Notes: a model not told the origin generated them from the sequence alone. A stretch of 64,000 bases of DNA from Gryganskiella cystojenkinii (GCA_015852425.1 JAAAIG010000047.1:21884-85883); one strand, 5' to 3'; positions 32,834 through 45,667 are shown, counted from the first letter of the stretch. Translations and numbers: made by a program.

Positions 32834-35490
32834 CGTGTATTTAAAAGGAGAGAGAAAGGTGGTTGTTGATTTGGACTGTGGTATTGGGGTATCGGCTTTT
32901 ATATGTGGTTTTCGTCAAGTACGGGACAAAGCGCGGCTGATAAAAAGAGAGGAGTGCAAATCCACTTGGGGTGACGAAACAGCTGAAGGGGGGATAGGGA
33001 GAGGATTGCTTAGGCGAAGTTCCTCTGATTCTTTGACTCTGCCTCCAATTGCAAATCTATTCTTGTCCTTTGTGGATTTTCTCTGATTCAATTAACCGGA
33101 CAGGGTCATGAATAAAGATCGACTATTGACTATTGCCGTCATCAGTAAAGAGTATGGTAATGTAGGAACCAGAACGAGAGAGAGAGAGAGAAATGTTAGC
33201 CAATGGTAGGTGAGTTCCATATCCAGATCCAGAAAAAGGGGAGTAATTCGTTCCGTTATGACGGGGCTGCTGAAAATGGTTGTATGTGATCCCATCTTGA
33301 GCTGTCCAAGAAAACAGGATACTGCAAGGGGGTTCTTGGGGCATCAAAGAAAACAAAGAGAAAGAGACGAGAACGGCATAGAGTGGGTAAAGATAGGAGA
33401 GGGGGTGGTGAACTTCAAAAGGGGAGTTGAGGCCAGAAGAGAAGAGAAGAAAAAGAGAAACAGAGGGTGAGAAAGGGCAACTGTTGTGAGGGCGACAGTG
33501 AAGCAGCGGCAAAAAAACACGGCTTCTTTTTCGTGTAATGTTCACGTGCAGAAAACAGACGCGATTTTTCACGAAAGAGACACGTTTTGGATCGTTGCCA
33601 ACAGGCAGTGGCGAATCCCTGAGGTGGAGGAGGAAAGAAGGTCTTTGGCGAATATGCCGAAGGAATAACGCACACTGAGGCAAAACAAAAAAGAAAAAAG
33701 TTGGAAAGGGATAGAAGAAAGAGAGTGAAGTGGTCATAGATCGAAAAAAGAAGAAACAGATCGTTGGCCCAGAGTCGCAGAAGACGTAGCCAAGAGACGG
33801 TGGTGGAGGGGAGGGGGCACATCTGGAGTGTCATTGAAAGAATTTTAAGCGAGAGCTAGAAACAAAGAGATAGAGAGGTGGCCTGAGAGCAAAAGTCAAT
33901 GTTTCTCAAGGCTGGGCGAAGGCGATTTCTGTTTGGTTTCTGTTGCTTTTGTGTTACCTTGACGACGGAGTCCTTGGAAACGCTACAGATGACCTGAACG
34001 ATGGAAGAGAGGAAGTATAATGAAGGAATGAAGGAATGGGGAAGGGTCTTTGGAATGCAATCAGGTCGAGAGGAGTTACGTGGGAGGGGACGCAGACAGC
34101 TCGAAGTGCCGTTTTTGCCAAGGAAAGAAGGTGAGAGCGACTTCTGTGCGAGCGAGTTGAAGGAAAGAAAGGAAAGAGAGATGGTGAACAACCGAGTGGA
34201 TAAGCAGAAGCCAATCATGATTCATGTGAATGGTTGGTCATGAAAGCATCGCTTTTTTTTGTTCATTCAATTGCCTTTGTGCGAATGTCAAGGGGGTGGA
34301 GTGGGGGGCAAAAGCAGACTGTTGCAGGAGCGTGGACGTCGCTTTTGGGGGGGCTTCCTTGGCTTGCTTCCTCTTTCCTGTCTTTGCGGTCTGTGCATCG
34401 CGCAATTGTATCACACAAGAAAAGACCAATAGTGCTCTTTGTCGTCTCTTATTTTTGCGTGGGGAAATGACGGCTGGTCCATGTCATTTTTGTCCTCGGA
34501 GCGCGTGTGTGCAATGACCTGTATCAGTCTGTGGTGCTCAAGGCAGGTTGTCCTTCGCAATTTGCAAACAACCATGCACTCTTGGTTTGTTTGTTTTCTT
34601 CGCGGGATATTTCTTATTCAAGACGTGCAAAAGTGCCACTATGCCTATCGATCGAAGGTCCTTTCTCTTTTCGTCACAGACAAACAGCTCCTTCCTCCAT
34701 CGGGGTGTATGTGATGCATAGATCACTTTCAGGAGATAGCAAAAAGAGACTCGAAGGGGTTAGGGCTCTTTTTTTTTTTTTTACTTCCGGCCACTTTTTT
34801 TGAAATTTCTTGGACAGCAACGGATCATTGAAACGGTCATGGCCAAGGCTGGTATTTTCTTCCTGTTTTCTGATGGTTATTGAGGGGCGAAAATGGGACG
34901 GTGCCAACTCCTTTCAAGGTGCCGAACGAGGTATGGCTCTTCGATGCAGTTCAAAAGAAAAACAGCTCTTTGAAAAAGAGCAATTGCGAGAACTCGAGAA
35001 AGTGCACACTCTTCGCTTCAAAGAACCTTGACAAGAACATTTTTTGGCGAGAGAGAAGTGATAGCTCGAGTGAAAAGAAAAGAGAAAGAATGCCCAGGAG
35101 CACAGAACTGCTTCGGCAATGAAGAAGAGTCCAAAGTCACCGCTGTCTTTTTCTTTTTTTTGCTCCCCTGAATGTGTCAAGTCATTCCGATCTCTTTATT
35201 TGTGATTGTTTTTTGATCAGATCATGACCACTGGAAAATGAAGGTGGGACAAAAAAAGTACTGCATGTAGTAGAAAGTAGCTTTTATCGTTGACAAAGGT
35301 CATCCTCTCTTTGGTCTTGACGGTATGCAAATGGGATGGAAGTTGTCGGTACGTCACGGAGAAACCTTAATGTGCGTTTGGTGGCAAATTTGAGACCAAG
35401 GTGGGTGTGGACATATTCATTCCGACGCAAGAATACATTTCCTCCTCCTATTGCATCCAAAATCCCCATTTTCACATTACTCTGATCACC
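32834..35490. other. Gene-poor 2.7 kb divergent spacer (kinase / CutC)
   Basis: This is the sequence between the divergent starts of the STK32-like kinase and CutC. The part next to the kinase is purine-rich on the plus strand, with GA runs (about 33176-33190) and a CACGTG at 33543-33548. The open frames here (up to 204 codons) are low-complexity Phe/Leu/Ser-rich strings on the complementary pyrimidine strand, with no recognisable domain and no consistent codon use. I see no tRNA or rRNA. It could hold long 5' leaders, a non-coding RNA or regulatory DNA. Confidence 0.5.
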
Positions 35491-37235
35491 ATGGCACCCA
35501 TTTTTGAAGTATGATTGCGAATAGGCTTTTACTCTCTGTTTTTCTCTCGAATTTCATCTTGTTCTGACCTTTTTCTCTTGCTTTCTCTCCCTCTATCTCT
35601 TGTCAACGAAATTGTTAGGTCTGTCTCGACAGCGTGGCGTCGGCCCTTATCGCAGGTACCTCAAACTGAAGTGCGGGGATGTTAGCAGACGAGGTCCTTT
35701 TCACTGTGAACATTTTCGGGTGCCGTTTTAACTTGCTCACCTTCGGTCGTTGGACTCTACTCACGTTTTTTAGAGGCAACCGGAGGTAGTAGAATCGAGC
35801 TCTGCGCTGGACTGATGGAAGGAGGTATCACTCCCTCGGCAGGTAAATAACAGCAAATTTCCAATCGATAGAATATTTTCTCGGCATATCCATTTGATTC
35901 AGTTCGAACCCTCCAACGTCAGCGATCGTTTTTTTCTATATTTTTTTTTTTTATTTTTTATTTTTTTTTTTTTGCTTTAGGACTGATTTCTACGGTTAAG
36001 GCCAAAACGACATTGCCGATCATGGTACCCCGATTTTTCTTGTTTAATGGTGACGCCAATGGCGATAGGTTATCATCTAATGACGGTTTCTAAAACACTC
36101 TCCACAACTCGACCGCATTATGGAAGCATAGGTCATGATTCGTCCCAGGTAGTACTTGGTGCAGCCTTCCTGGCGCGTTTCGAAACGCATCTCTTTAAAG
36201 CCGTATATTAACGGGTTATTTAAATGTTCTAGAGGAGGAGATTTTTGCTACGATGATGACGAGTTTGAGGCGATGCTCGAGGATATCAAGGTATATCTGG
36301 AAACGCATTTAATTGCCTGATGATCAGTCGGTAGAGTCTCCTTTCGCCGATCACAAATTATTTTTGACGCGATGACGTATTTACGTTCAATCATCCTCTA
36401 GCTCTGCCACAAGCTCAAAGTCCATGGTGTCGTCTTCGGTGTGCTTCTGCCTAACGGATCCGTCGACAGCGACCGTACCAGGAAGTAATGTGAACAACTT
36501 GTAGACGGTTGCTATGAGAGAGTCCCCGGAAGGAGTTCTCAAACGCAGATTGGAAAATACTTACCCTCGTACTTCCGTTTCGCTAAAATAGACTCGTGGA
36601 GGCGTCCAAGCCAATGCAAGGTATGACGCCAGACTGAATCGGGAACTTTTTTGACGATCGTACCTGCGTATTGTCGTGGTGAAAAGAATGCAGGAGATCC
36701 AACAGTACTAAAAATGTACATTTGTTTTGTCCAAACAAACAACAGTGACTTTCCATCGAGCTTTTGATATGGTCAGGGACCCATACCAGGCATTGGAGGA
36801 CATTATCGCTATTGGCGGCATTCAGAGGATCTTGACCAGTGGGTGTGAGCGATCAGCCTACGAGGGACTCGACACACTGGTGGAACTTTCGAAGCGGGCT
36901 CGAGGAAGGATTATCATTTTACCCGGTGCTGGTAAATGTGTAGCACCTTCCTTTTTGCAGGTTAAACATAAAAATGCATTCGCGTAGCATGAATACTTAA
37001 AGCCCTATATTTTTTTTCTCTCTTTTTAAAATCAGGTATCTCTGAACGCAACGTCAATAAGATCGTATCGGCGATGAACGCAACCGAGGTCCACGTGGGG
37101 GCAGGAGGTACCAAGGAATCCAAGATGGAGTTCAGGAATCCGTATTGTTCGATGGGCTATGCGATCTCTGCTCCTGAATACGCTCTCAAGATCACCAGTG
37201 AAAGCAAATTGGGAGGCATGCTTCAAAAGTTTTAA
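35491..37235 (+). CDS. CutC family protein (copper homeostasis protein homolog)
   Basis: The model is join(35491..35508, 35619..35655, 35774..35842, 35981..36024, 36132..36148, 36233..36290, 36402..36484, 36592..36620, 36746..36931, 37036..37235), 246 residues. It is a TIM-barrel protein of the CutC/CUTC family. The pieces run in order: VCLDSVASALIA, GGSRIELCAGLMEGGITPS, VMIRPRGGDFCY, GVVFGVLLPNGSVD, VTFHRAFDM, RILTSGCERSAYEGL, ILPGAGISERNV and VHVGAGGTKES. CutC has been linked to copper tolerance, but its biochemical role is unsettled. Ten exons, several of them micro-exons of 17-37 nt, are needed, and all junctions are GT-AG and in frame. Confidence 0.93.
35929..35973. repeat. T-rich tract before CutC exon 4
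   Basis: A nearly pure T run of about 45 bases forms an extended polypyrimidine tract ending at the GCTTTAG acceptor of the fourth CutC exon. Confidence 0.8.
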
Positions 37236-37373
37236 TGGATCGATAAAAAAAAATCTACTCTGTCGCATTCTCTTCGTTTTGGGCATGAGTCGTAAATAAT
37301 AATTATTAAAGTGAGTAAAATTCTTGTTGGTCTATCTGTGTTGCTCATTTCGAGACCCTCTTCAGTTTTTAAA

Positions 37374-40300
37374 TTAATGGATCCGGCCATTTTCAATCTC
37401 GTCAATCATCTGTTCATATTCCTTCAAACGAGACGGACTTCTGTCGCTAAAGGAATGGGTATCCTTGGGCTCGGATGCTGTTGTCGTAGAACCCTTTGTT
37501 GTTGGCTGGCGAAGCTTGGACAAGTAATCTTCCTCGTGTTCGTCCTCACTATCATCACTGTAGTTGTAAAAGTTGCTGTGCTGTTGTTGTTGTTGGCCTG
37601 GGAATTGGTAGGACGACACAGGAGGTTGTTGTGGTCGTTGAGATGGTGGAGGCGGCAGAGATCCTTTGGGAGAGGACGATCCCTGGAAACCAGCGGCTGC
37701 GGTGTTGTTCCAAGGAACTTTGAGCATTTCTAACTCTGCAGAAAGCGGAGGAAACGAACGGAATGTTAGAATGATAGTGAAACAACTTAAAATTCAAAAG
37801 CTAAAATGATCAACAAACGTGATAATTACCTCGCGTGATCGAGTCTACAGAGTCGCGGTTGTTGGAGGCAGCGCCTTGTTGCCCCTCTTCGTCATCATAC
37901 CCGGAGCTATACTGGTTCTGGCGGTGTTGCTGCTGCTGCTGCTGCTGCTGCTGTCGTTGTTGATGATACTGCTCGTACTCATCATCATTGTCATCACTAC
38001 TGTCATCTTCAGCGTCAATCTGCTGGTGTTGTTTTTGTTGTTTTTGTTGTTTTTGTTGTTGATGTTGATGGTACGAGTTCGAATCCTCCTCATCGCTCAA
38101 TTCTCCATAATAGCGCATTTGTGAGCTGGCAGGAGACGCAGACGGAATTGCAGAAGGAACAGAGCCAGTTGAGGCGCCAAGTTGAGCAGGGCTGCCACGG
38201 TTACTGCTGGCGTTGCTGTTGCTTCCACTTAGGTTCTTGACGTTGTTCAGCAATCGGTTGACATTCGTCAAGGGAGCAACCGAACCCAAAGGAGAGGAAG
38301 TTGAAGGACCAGCAGGGGCCGATCGAGACGTGGAAGCAGATGTCACTGGTGCAGGAGGAAGGGACGACTTGGGCGAGGAGGCCATTAAACTGGCGCTGCT
38401 CATTACATTCAGTTGTTGATGGATACCGGCAAGGCTGTCCGAGTTGAAGGGCGAATTTGGCAGGGAGGATCCGCCTGCAACGCTGCCATTGCCCTGCATG
38501 TTCTCCAAGAGCAAAGTCACTTTCTTCTCTGACTCTGAAAGACGGGCCTCAAGGACAGAGTTATCGCCCTCTAGGATTTGGATTGTCTCCTGAGCACGTT
38601 TCAAACGCTGCTCAAGGTCGGTTCGTTGTTGCTCCAACTGTTTCAATGCAGCCTCGGATGCGGCAGCGTTCTGTTTCGAAGACGAAGCGGAGGCGGCAGC
38701 TTCAACGGCAGCGGCCTGAGCTTGGAGGGCATGGCCAAGTTGACTCTCGAGATGTTCGTTCTGTTCTGAAGCCTCATCCAGCTCTATTTGCTTCTTCTGG
38801 AGTTTCTCCTGAACCTGATGGATCTCGGTCACGAGTCGCTCCACGTCTGACTGAAGCTGGTGTTCTTGCTTCAAACTGTTGGTCTTCAAGACCTCGGCCT
38901 GATCTTGCATTGATTCAAGTTCGTCCGCAATAGCCTCGTTCAAGCTCTCGACTTCCTGCAAACGCTCCGTGATCGAAATCACCTTCTGGGAGAGGTCAGC
39001 GGAGTGCATCTCAGATTCCATCAGACGATTCTGAAGGTCGTTGGTCTGTGAAGAAAGTTCTCGGCGTTCCTCATCCCAATGCAATTGCAACATTTGAACA
39101 CGCTCATCTTCGTCCTCCTTGCCACCACAGCGGGCATGTTCGTCCTGGAGGGTTTTCAATTCAGCGTCCACCAGATCCTTCTCCTTCATGGTTGCCTCAA
39201 GATCGTTTTTGATCTTGCGGAGCAGAAAGCCTGTCTTTTCGGAATGTTGGATCGTGGCCTGTCTCTGAGCCTCAAAGGTCTCGAGCTGTTGAGCAAACTT
39301 GGCCTGTCGGTCTTCCAGTTCCTGTTCCAGTTCCAAAACACGGTCCTCGGCATCTTGAACACGTTGTTCCATAGTTGCTGCATACTCCCCTGTGCCGCGG
39401 TTACGAGCTTGAAGGACCAGATCATCTGCTAGGAGACCCTTCTCCCGCATGACATCCTTCAAAAAACCCAGTTGAACTTCATGATCCTCCAGAGCCTTCA
39501 CCTTGGCCTGTAACTCTTGCTCTGTCTGACTGAGCCCACTCCTGAGCTGAGCAGCACCCTCACGCTCATGCGAAAGTTGTTTTTGAAGGGAGATGGTCTC
39601 GGTACGGGCTTGCATCGAGGACTGTTCCAACTTGGAGAGCTCAATCATTGCAGTGGCTAATTCCGAAGCAGACTTTGTCGCAGCCGCCTGAGAGTTTGTG
39701 TGCAGTCTCTTCAACGAGCCCAACTCTGTCTCGAGTTCAGAGACTCTTGATACTGTGCTCAAGATGGCGATACTGTCGTGCTTGCGTGCGGCCGACTTTT
39801 CGTTCGTGGCGGAACCTGCACGAGGATTAAAGGCATCCAATCCGTCCTCGACGAGTTTCCGGAGCGTGATGACTTCATCCTTGGAGACTTGGCATCGGGT
39901 TTCGAGCTCCTCGACCTTAGCCAAAAGCCTTTCGGATTCAGCTCGGAACCGGTTCGCATCCGCAGTGAGTTCGAATCGGACACTCTCAAGCTGTTCAATC
40001 CTTTCCGCGGATTCGTCCGCACGGGCCTCAGCGCGCATGGCACGCTCGTTTGCGGCAGAGTAGGCCATCTGAGTGCGCTCAAGAGCCTTTTCGTGTTGTT
40101 CTACTTGTTGCTTTAGACTAGTAACTTTTTGCAAGAGTCCCGAGGACTGGGACTGATGGCCAGAATATCCAGCCTGGGTCTCTGCCAATTGTGCCTGCAA
40201 GTCTCTCGAGTCCGCCTCAGCCTTAGCAGCCCTGCTGTGAAGTGAGGTCAACTCGGCCAGCGCTCGAGTATGAGCGGATTGAGCCTGCTCGGCCAAAAGG

Positions 40301-43300
40301 ACCGAGCCAGTGGAGCGTTCCTCGGCTGCGATTTTTGCGGCACGTTCCTGATCCAGGATCTCCTGGGTCTTGAAGTGCTGCGACTCCAAGGCTTCAAGTT
40401 CGTTCAGCGCCGCAGTCAATCGTTTTTCCAGATCTTGAGCTCGATCGGTCTCCACGCGCGCTAGCGCGCCAGGATCCTCTTGAGCATTGGACAAGGACGA
40501 GACCTTGGCCTTGAGATACGCCGCCTCTTGAAGAGCACCGGTACGGATGCGCTCAGCCTCTTTGATCTTGCCCGAGGCAGCATGTGCCTGCATCGCGATC
40601 GACATCTAAACAAAAAAAAGGGAGTGAGATGAACATTCTATTCGGACCAAATTGTTTTCATGCCAAGGATGCCATTATATAAAATCAAAAAAAAACTGAT
40701 CCTTTACCTTTGCACTTTTAAGCTCTTCTCTGACACGGATCAAGGCCTGGGTGAGCTTGAGTTGTTGCCCCTGCAAGTGCTCATTCTCCAACTCCTGCTC
40801 CAAATCAGCCATGGACAAGCGTCTGTCCTGTAATAGACTAGATTCGGATCCATCTGAGTTGTTTCCGCTCTTTGACGCCCTCGCAAGGATCACCTCGGTC
40901 AACAACCAGTGCTCACGCTTCTTCATTTTGTCAATTTCGTCTTCCCGTTCCTTGGCGATCGATCGAAGCTGTTCATTCTCTTCCAAGGCTGCACCGGCCT
41001 TGGACTCAAGGGACTTGATCTTCGCCAGATCTGCAGTTGAAGAACGGGCGTTAATGGAGTCTGAGGTGATGATTGGAGACGATGGTGCTGCAGGCAAAGG
41101 ACCATTCGAGCCTCGACCAGGAGGGAACCGTCCCGGTCCCGGAGAAGCAGATCGATCCAGGGTTAGAGGGCCTGGAATAGGGGTAGAGGAACCGACTGAA
41201 TGGGGTGGTGGCGGAGGCGGGTTCGACTTTCGATCACCGCCAGGAGGAATCGATCCTGAAACTGGAGGTGAAGGTGTAGTCGGAGGTGGGGGTAGGTTTC
41301 CGCTGCGCATGCCGCCGATCGAGGAGACCTGGGGAGAAGGAGAGTTGGGGGCTCCGACAGCAGAGGTAGGTGGTGGTGGAGGTGGGGGCGAGAGAGGACC
41401 TGAAGATACAGAAGGTGATCCTGGAGGAGGAACATAGGAGCCGCTATTGCTGTTGGAGTTCGGCGTGATGGCCTCCATCGCATAAGGATTAACGTCTTCC
41501 TCAGGCGCAACGTTCGATTGTTGGTTTCCATTGAGTGTTGGTGGAGGCACGAAGGCAGTGTTTCTGCGATCTGGTCGGTTAGGTCCGTTGGTCTCTTCAA
41601 TAGTATTGTTGAGCTGACGGGGTGTCGAGGGAGGGCTGCTGGGTGAGACGTTGATCACACGGAGAGGCGAGGGTGCGGGTCCACTCGACGTCGGTGTCGA
41701 GGGCATCTGATGCATAGTCCTCCTATTTGTATTGGGATTGTTCACAGGACTGGCTGTGCCGACCACGGCACCTCCATATCCTCCCTGGAAGTCTTCCTTG
41801 AGTGTTTGTCGTCGAGTCGCAATAGACAAGCCCTCGGCCTGGTAATCCGTCCCGGACATGCCAGAATTGCTATTGTTGCTCTGGAACCCACTGCTAGCAC
41901 CACGAGGTGGTGGCGCTCCTAGAGTTGTCAAGGGTCGTTGTCCGAGTTGAGGATTCATCAACTGGCTGGTCTGTTGAGATATGCTTATGTTGTTCATCGA
42001 TCCTTGTCTCTCCGGCGGTCCAAAGGTTGCCGGTGAAGCTGGTCGTTGAGTAAGGCGACGATCTGGTCTGTCAGGTCTGTCAGGTCGCTCGGGCGCTCTT
42101 GGAGGAGCTGAACCACGGTCAGACTCGTAACCTGATGCACCTTGTTCTGCGATGGGCTGAGATGTTTGGCGTGCAGGAATAATCTGAGGCGTCGAATCGC
42201 TGTATCGAACTTTGGCTTTTTTTACAAAAAGAAGGTGCGAAGATCCATGGTCAGGTGCGAAGGTCCATGGTCAGAAACAAAAGAAAAGGGACCTCTGATT
42301 CGTGCGATCTCTTTACTGTGTACTTACATAACTCCAAGAAGTATACCAGAGCAGAGTCTTCCTGTTTGGTATGCTCAGATTCACCGCCAAGAACAAAGAT
42401 CCTGTCCTTGATTGTGCACATGGTGTGTCCACTGCGGGGACTAGCCACAGGTCCAACGTTTTGGAAGAGATACCAACGACGCTCATGAATCTTGAAGGCA
42501 TATGCATCATTCAACTCTGTGCCATCGGGACTGTTGCCTCCAAAGATGTAAAGAACGCCATCCGCGACAGTGCAAGAGTGACCATGTCTGCCTGTGGGCA
42601 GGTATCCAGATGCGGGGATCGGAGTCCAAGTCAAAGCCCTGGGATCAAAACACCAGATATCGTTGTAGAAATAGTCGGCATCCGCACCGCCAAAAATGTA
42701 GATCTTGTTGTCAAAGACGCCGGCGCAGTGTCCTGAACGAGCTGGCGGGGATTCTGTCTGTGGTTCGATCTTGTCCCAGTGGGGGTTTTGTGTAACTAAA
42801 GAAATTTCGAGAACAAACCGTCAATCATTGCTCCGTTTCTAGATGACTACAGCCGAACATCGGACTCAGAAAGTGCTTACTAGACTTCATGTCAAAAGCG
42901 GAAATGTCATCCAGGTAGTAGTTGTCGACCTGGCCACCAAAGATGTACATTGTTGTTCCGACACTACATCCAGAGTGGGAGTGACGAGGAGTAGGGAGAG
43001 GACCTTGGATTGGAGGTTTGTTCCATTCCCTCCTGGCTGTGTGCAACACATGGAGACTGTCGTCGCATTGTCCTGTCATCGAGTCCCAACCACCAAAATC
43101 TAAGGATTGAAATAAGTTCGTGAGTGGCTCATTCTTATGCGCTGCATAATTTTGTGTGACCTTGAAAAATTAATTCAATAATTGTGCTTAGACAACCATT
43201 TTCAAGGGAGAAGAGAGTTTGAGTGATCGGAGGTGGTTCTTACATATAATATACTGGCCAATGTTCACGGCAGTATGGCCACTTTTGGGCATCGGTGGAT

Positions 43301-44305
43301 CTGCCCCTGCTGCCGCCACGGCCTGACATTGCAACGAAACTACGCACAATTGTACAACAACGTTATGAATTAGCGAAAGATCTGACGTCAGGTGACTCTA
43401 TGAATTGCTCCCCTCCGTTTCCCGGACGTCCAGCCTTTCTGCGCCAAGTCGCTGTTAGACCCGTTTGGTTTCTAACCATAGGCCATAGCCGATATAATCC
43501 TTCAGCGCTCAGTAGTTCAGCTCTTCTGCCCTCTTGCTCTCTTCTGTCTTTATTTTTGTTTGGTCAGAGCCCATAGAAACGCAGACGATTTCGTCCAACC
43601 TCAAAAAAAAAGGCCGAGAGCGCATCTGTTCAGCTAGAAATTAAAAATCATCCTTCACACACTTCCTCGGGTAGTTGATCGTTCCCGATGCAAACAGAAG
43701 ATTCAGGCAGACTTCCCGTCTACCTTCAATAAAAAAGGGGAGGCAAAAGAAGATGTGGTCTTACCAGAATCAATGATGAAAAGATCGCCCTTGGTCGTGC
43801 CACGCTGACTTCCTCCGTACAGATAAATGTCAGTACCATTGGCAATGATCGAACTGGTGTGCTGGAATCGAGGGAAAGGGTTGGTGCCGAGAATGCGTCT
43901 TTGTGTCCAAAAGAGTTGTGGGGTCGTCAACATGGCGCCTGCACCACCGAGTCCCGTAGACGAGGCAACCGTCCCCGGCGGTCCAGAGAAACCAGGGTTA
44001 TACGATTGTAAAGGTGAGGGAGGACCATTGACCATGGGTGACATTGGAGGTTGCTGCTGCCCAAAGCTTCCACTGCTGTTATTCTGAGGAAAAGAGGGAC
44101 TCATGGGACTTCTGGAGCCACCGTTCTGATCATATCCGTTGGTGGGGACGCCTGCCTGCATACTGCCGCTGCTGCTATTGATACCATTAAGGCCATTAGG
44201 TGAAGGTGGTGGTCGCTGCTGCTGTGGTGGTCCGCTGTTGGAAGGGGTATTGGCGTTGGAGGGAGGGGTGTCGTCCTTTTTCTTTCTGCCAAAGAGTCCA
44301 GCCAT
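37374..44305 (-). CDS. Kelch-repeat and coiled-coil cell-polarity protein (Tea1-like)
   Basis: The model is complement(join(37374..37735, 37830..40605, 40708..42215, 42328..42795, 42881..43099, 43244..43339, 43765..44305)), about 1989 residues. A Pro/Gln/Ser-rich head leads to about six kelch blades (residues about 135-430: IYLYGGS, FGGWDSMTGQ, IYIFGGADADYF, LYIFGGNSPDGTEL, IFVLGGE). A disordered proline-rich region follows (about 440-800) with polyproline runs. A very long coiled coil spans about 800-1645. The C-terminal tail is rich in Ser, Gln and Asp with a CAG-encoded polyglutamine. This order matches fungal Tea1/Tea3/Kel proteins, which mark growth sites at microtubule tips, but it is much longer. 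The acceptor at 43340 was chosen because it yields SLQCQAVAAAGADPPMPKSGHTAV. Confidence 0.87.
37928..37953. repeat. TGC/CAG trinucleotide repeat encoding polyglutamine
   Basis: About eight and a half pure TGC copies on the plus strand read as CAG on the coding strand and give a Gln run in the acidic C-terminal tail of the Tea1-like protein. Confidence 0.95.
38032..38058. repeat. 9-nt tandem repeat encoding Lys-Gln-Gln
   Basis: There are three exact copies of TTTTTGTTG on the plus strand, giving repeated Lys-Gln-Gln units beside a His/Gln stretch in the Tea1-like protein. Confidence 0.9.
42234..42273. repeat. 20-nt tandem duplication in an intron of the kelch gene
   Basis: There are two adjacent 20-base units (42234-42253 and 42254-42273) differing at one position (AGATCC versus AGGTCC), each containing CCATGG. 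They lie in the 112-nt intron after the kelch exons and look like a recent local duplication. Confidence 0.9.
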
Positions 44306-44984
44306 GGTCAAAAGTCGAGGGTGGAAGGGTGGATTAAAAAGTTACAAAAAAAGAGTGGGTGAAAAGAAAAGAAGAGCAGAAGACTGAAAGTCCTATGAAG
44401 GGAGGGAGGGCAAGTTCGCTTTTTCAGAAGGAGTCTTGCATGCCTCGACTCTATGAAATAGTTCGTAACGAAGGGGAGAAAACAAAAAAGGAAGGAAGGG
44501 TGGAATGGAAGGCACGGAATAGAAATGGTTAAAGATGATGATGAGACCAATCGAAGAGGAAATCAGGACGAATGAGGGTTTTGTGTTCGTTTTGGTAAAG
44601 TTGACTTTTGACTGTTGGAGATTGAGAGCCCTTGCCATGAAGGTGGGGGGATATGGGCACTGTGCGACAGTAATTGGTGCGCGTGGAATGATTGGACACA
44701 CCGCAAAAATTGGGCTTTGTATGATGGTGCCTGAAGAGCGGAGGAAAAATAAAAGGTTATTTTTTAAGTATGATTTGAAGGTCTGGCAGGGTTTTGCAAC
44801 CTTCCAGGGGGTTTGCAGCCGCCATCCTTCGGTGCATAGAAGGATTGATCTTGAATAATAAATATTTATGATATTGTAGAATAGAGGAAGGGTACAAGAA
44901 AAATAGAAAACTATAGAAAAGTATGGAGAAAGAGAAAGAATATATATTGTATTGAGATCCACTAGAACATAGCGAAAAAGGATA
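44306..44984. other. Spacer upstream of the kelch gene
   Basis: The 679 nt hold the promoter side of the Tea1-like gene and the 3' flank of the four-helix membrane protein, both on the minus strand. The stretch 44860-44950 is A/T-rich. Overlapping open frames have no recognisable product. Confidence 0.5.
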
Positions 44985-45667
44985 TCAGATCTCGTACAGT
45001 CCCTGCTCATACGACAGAGCGACACCCTTCTGAAAAGGGTACAGTCGCATGCGTACGTAGAACCGCCAGACGACAAAGTACATATACAAATTCAGCACGT
45101 AATCCACGACCAGCCCCGCAATGAACAACATGATAAACGTGTCGATCGGGGTGTTGCAGTAGAACGCAGCGGCGGTGCCTTGAGGCGAGTAACCTTTGTC
45201 GTTGACACCACCCCAACATTCACCCGAGATCCGGTTCTTGTTCGATTCGAGCTGGAATGCCATGACACCGATACGGGCGGTTGCAAGAAAGGCCACCAGC
45301 CATTGAATGTAGACAAACATTCTCGTCATCATGTACGACCACTAAAAAGAGAACAAAGCTGCAAGTGAATAAAGGGGGGAGTTGACAAAGCATGACCTCC
45401 TTACAGGCTGCCAAGGCGAAGAAAAAAAGCAAAGGCTACGAAGTAGATCAGGCTTACATTGCACAGCCCAAGAAAGGCTATTCCTGCAGTGACGGCCTGG
45501 ATGACCGAGAATCCAGCAAAGAGCAATGCCATGGTTGAAGAGAAAAAGTAGGAACCCCAAAGGAAGAGGAGGATCCCTCCGATCGCATTGACTAGAATCA
45601 CCAATCCTGCCAACCACATAGCTCCACCACGGACGGGAAAGCATAAACAACAGTTGTTGCACCACAT
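44985..45667 (-). CDS. Four-helix (MARVEL/tetraspan-like) membrane protein
   Basis: The model is complement(join(44985..45341, 45458..45667)), 188 residues. A cysteine-rich N-terminus (MWCNNCCLCFPVRGG), a good palmitoylation candidate, precedes four hydrophobic helices: WLAGLVILVNAIGGILLFLW, the MALLFAGFSVIQAV region, YIQWLVAFLATARIGVMAF and FIMLFIAGLVVDYVLNLYMY. A loop of about 35 residues between helices 3 and 4 contains two Cys (SGECWGG, AFYCNTP) that could form a disulphide. The short tail after helix 4 is basic, then ends YEQGLYEI. The topology fits MARVEL-type or tetraspan proteins of the endomembrane system. I do not recognise a specific family, so the function is open. Confidence 0.75.

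Noticed and set aside
33123..33834. 204- and 139-codon minus-strand open frames rich in Phe, Leu and Ser
   Set aside because: They translate a polypyrimidine strand, show no domain and have no supporting splice structure.
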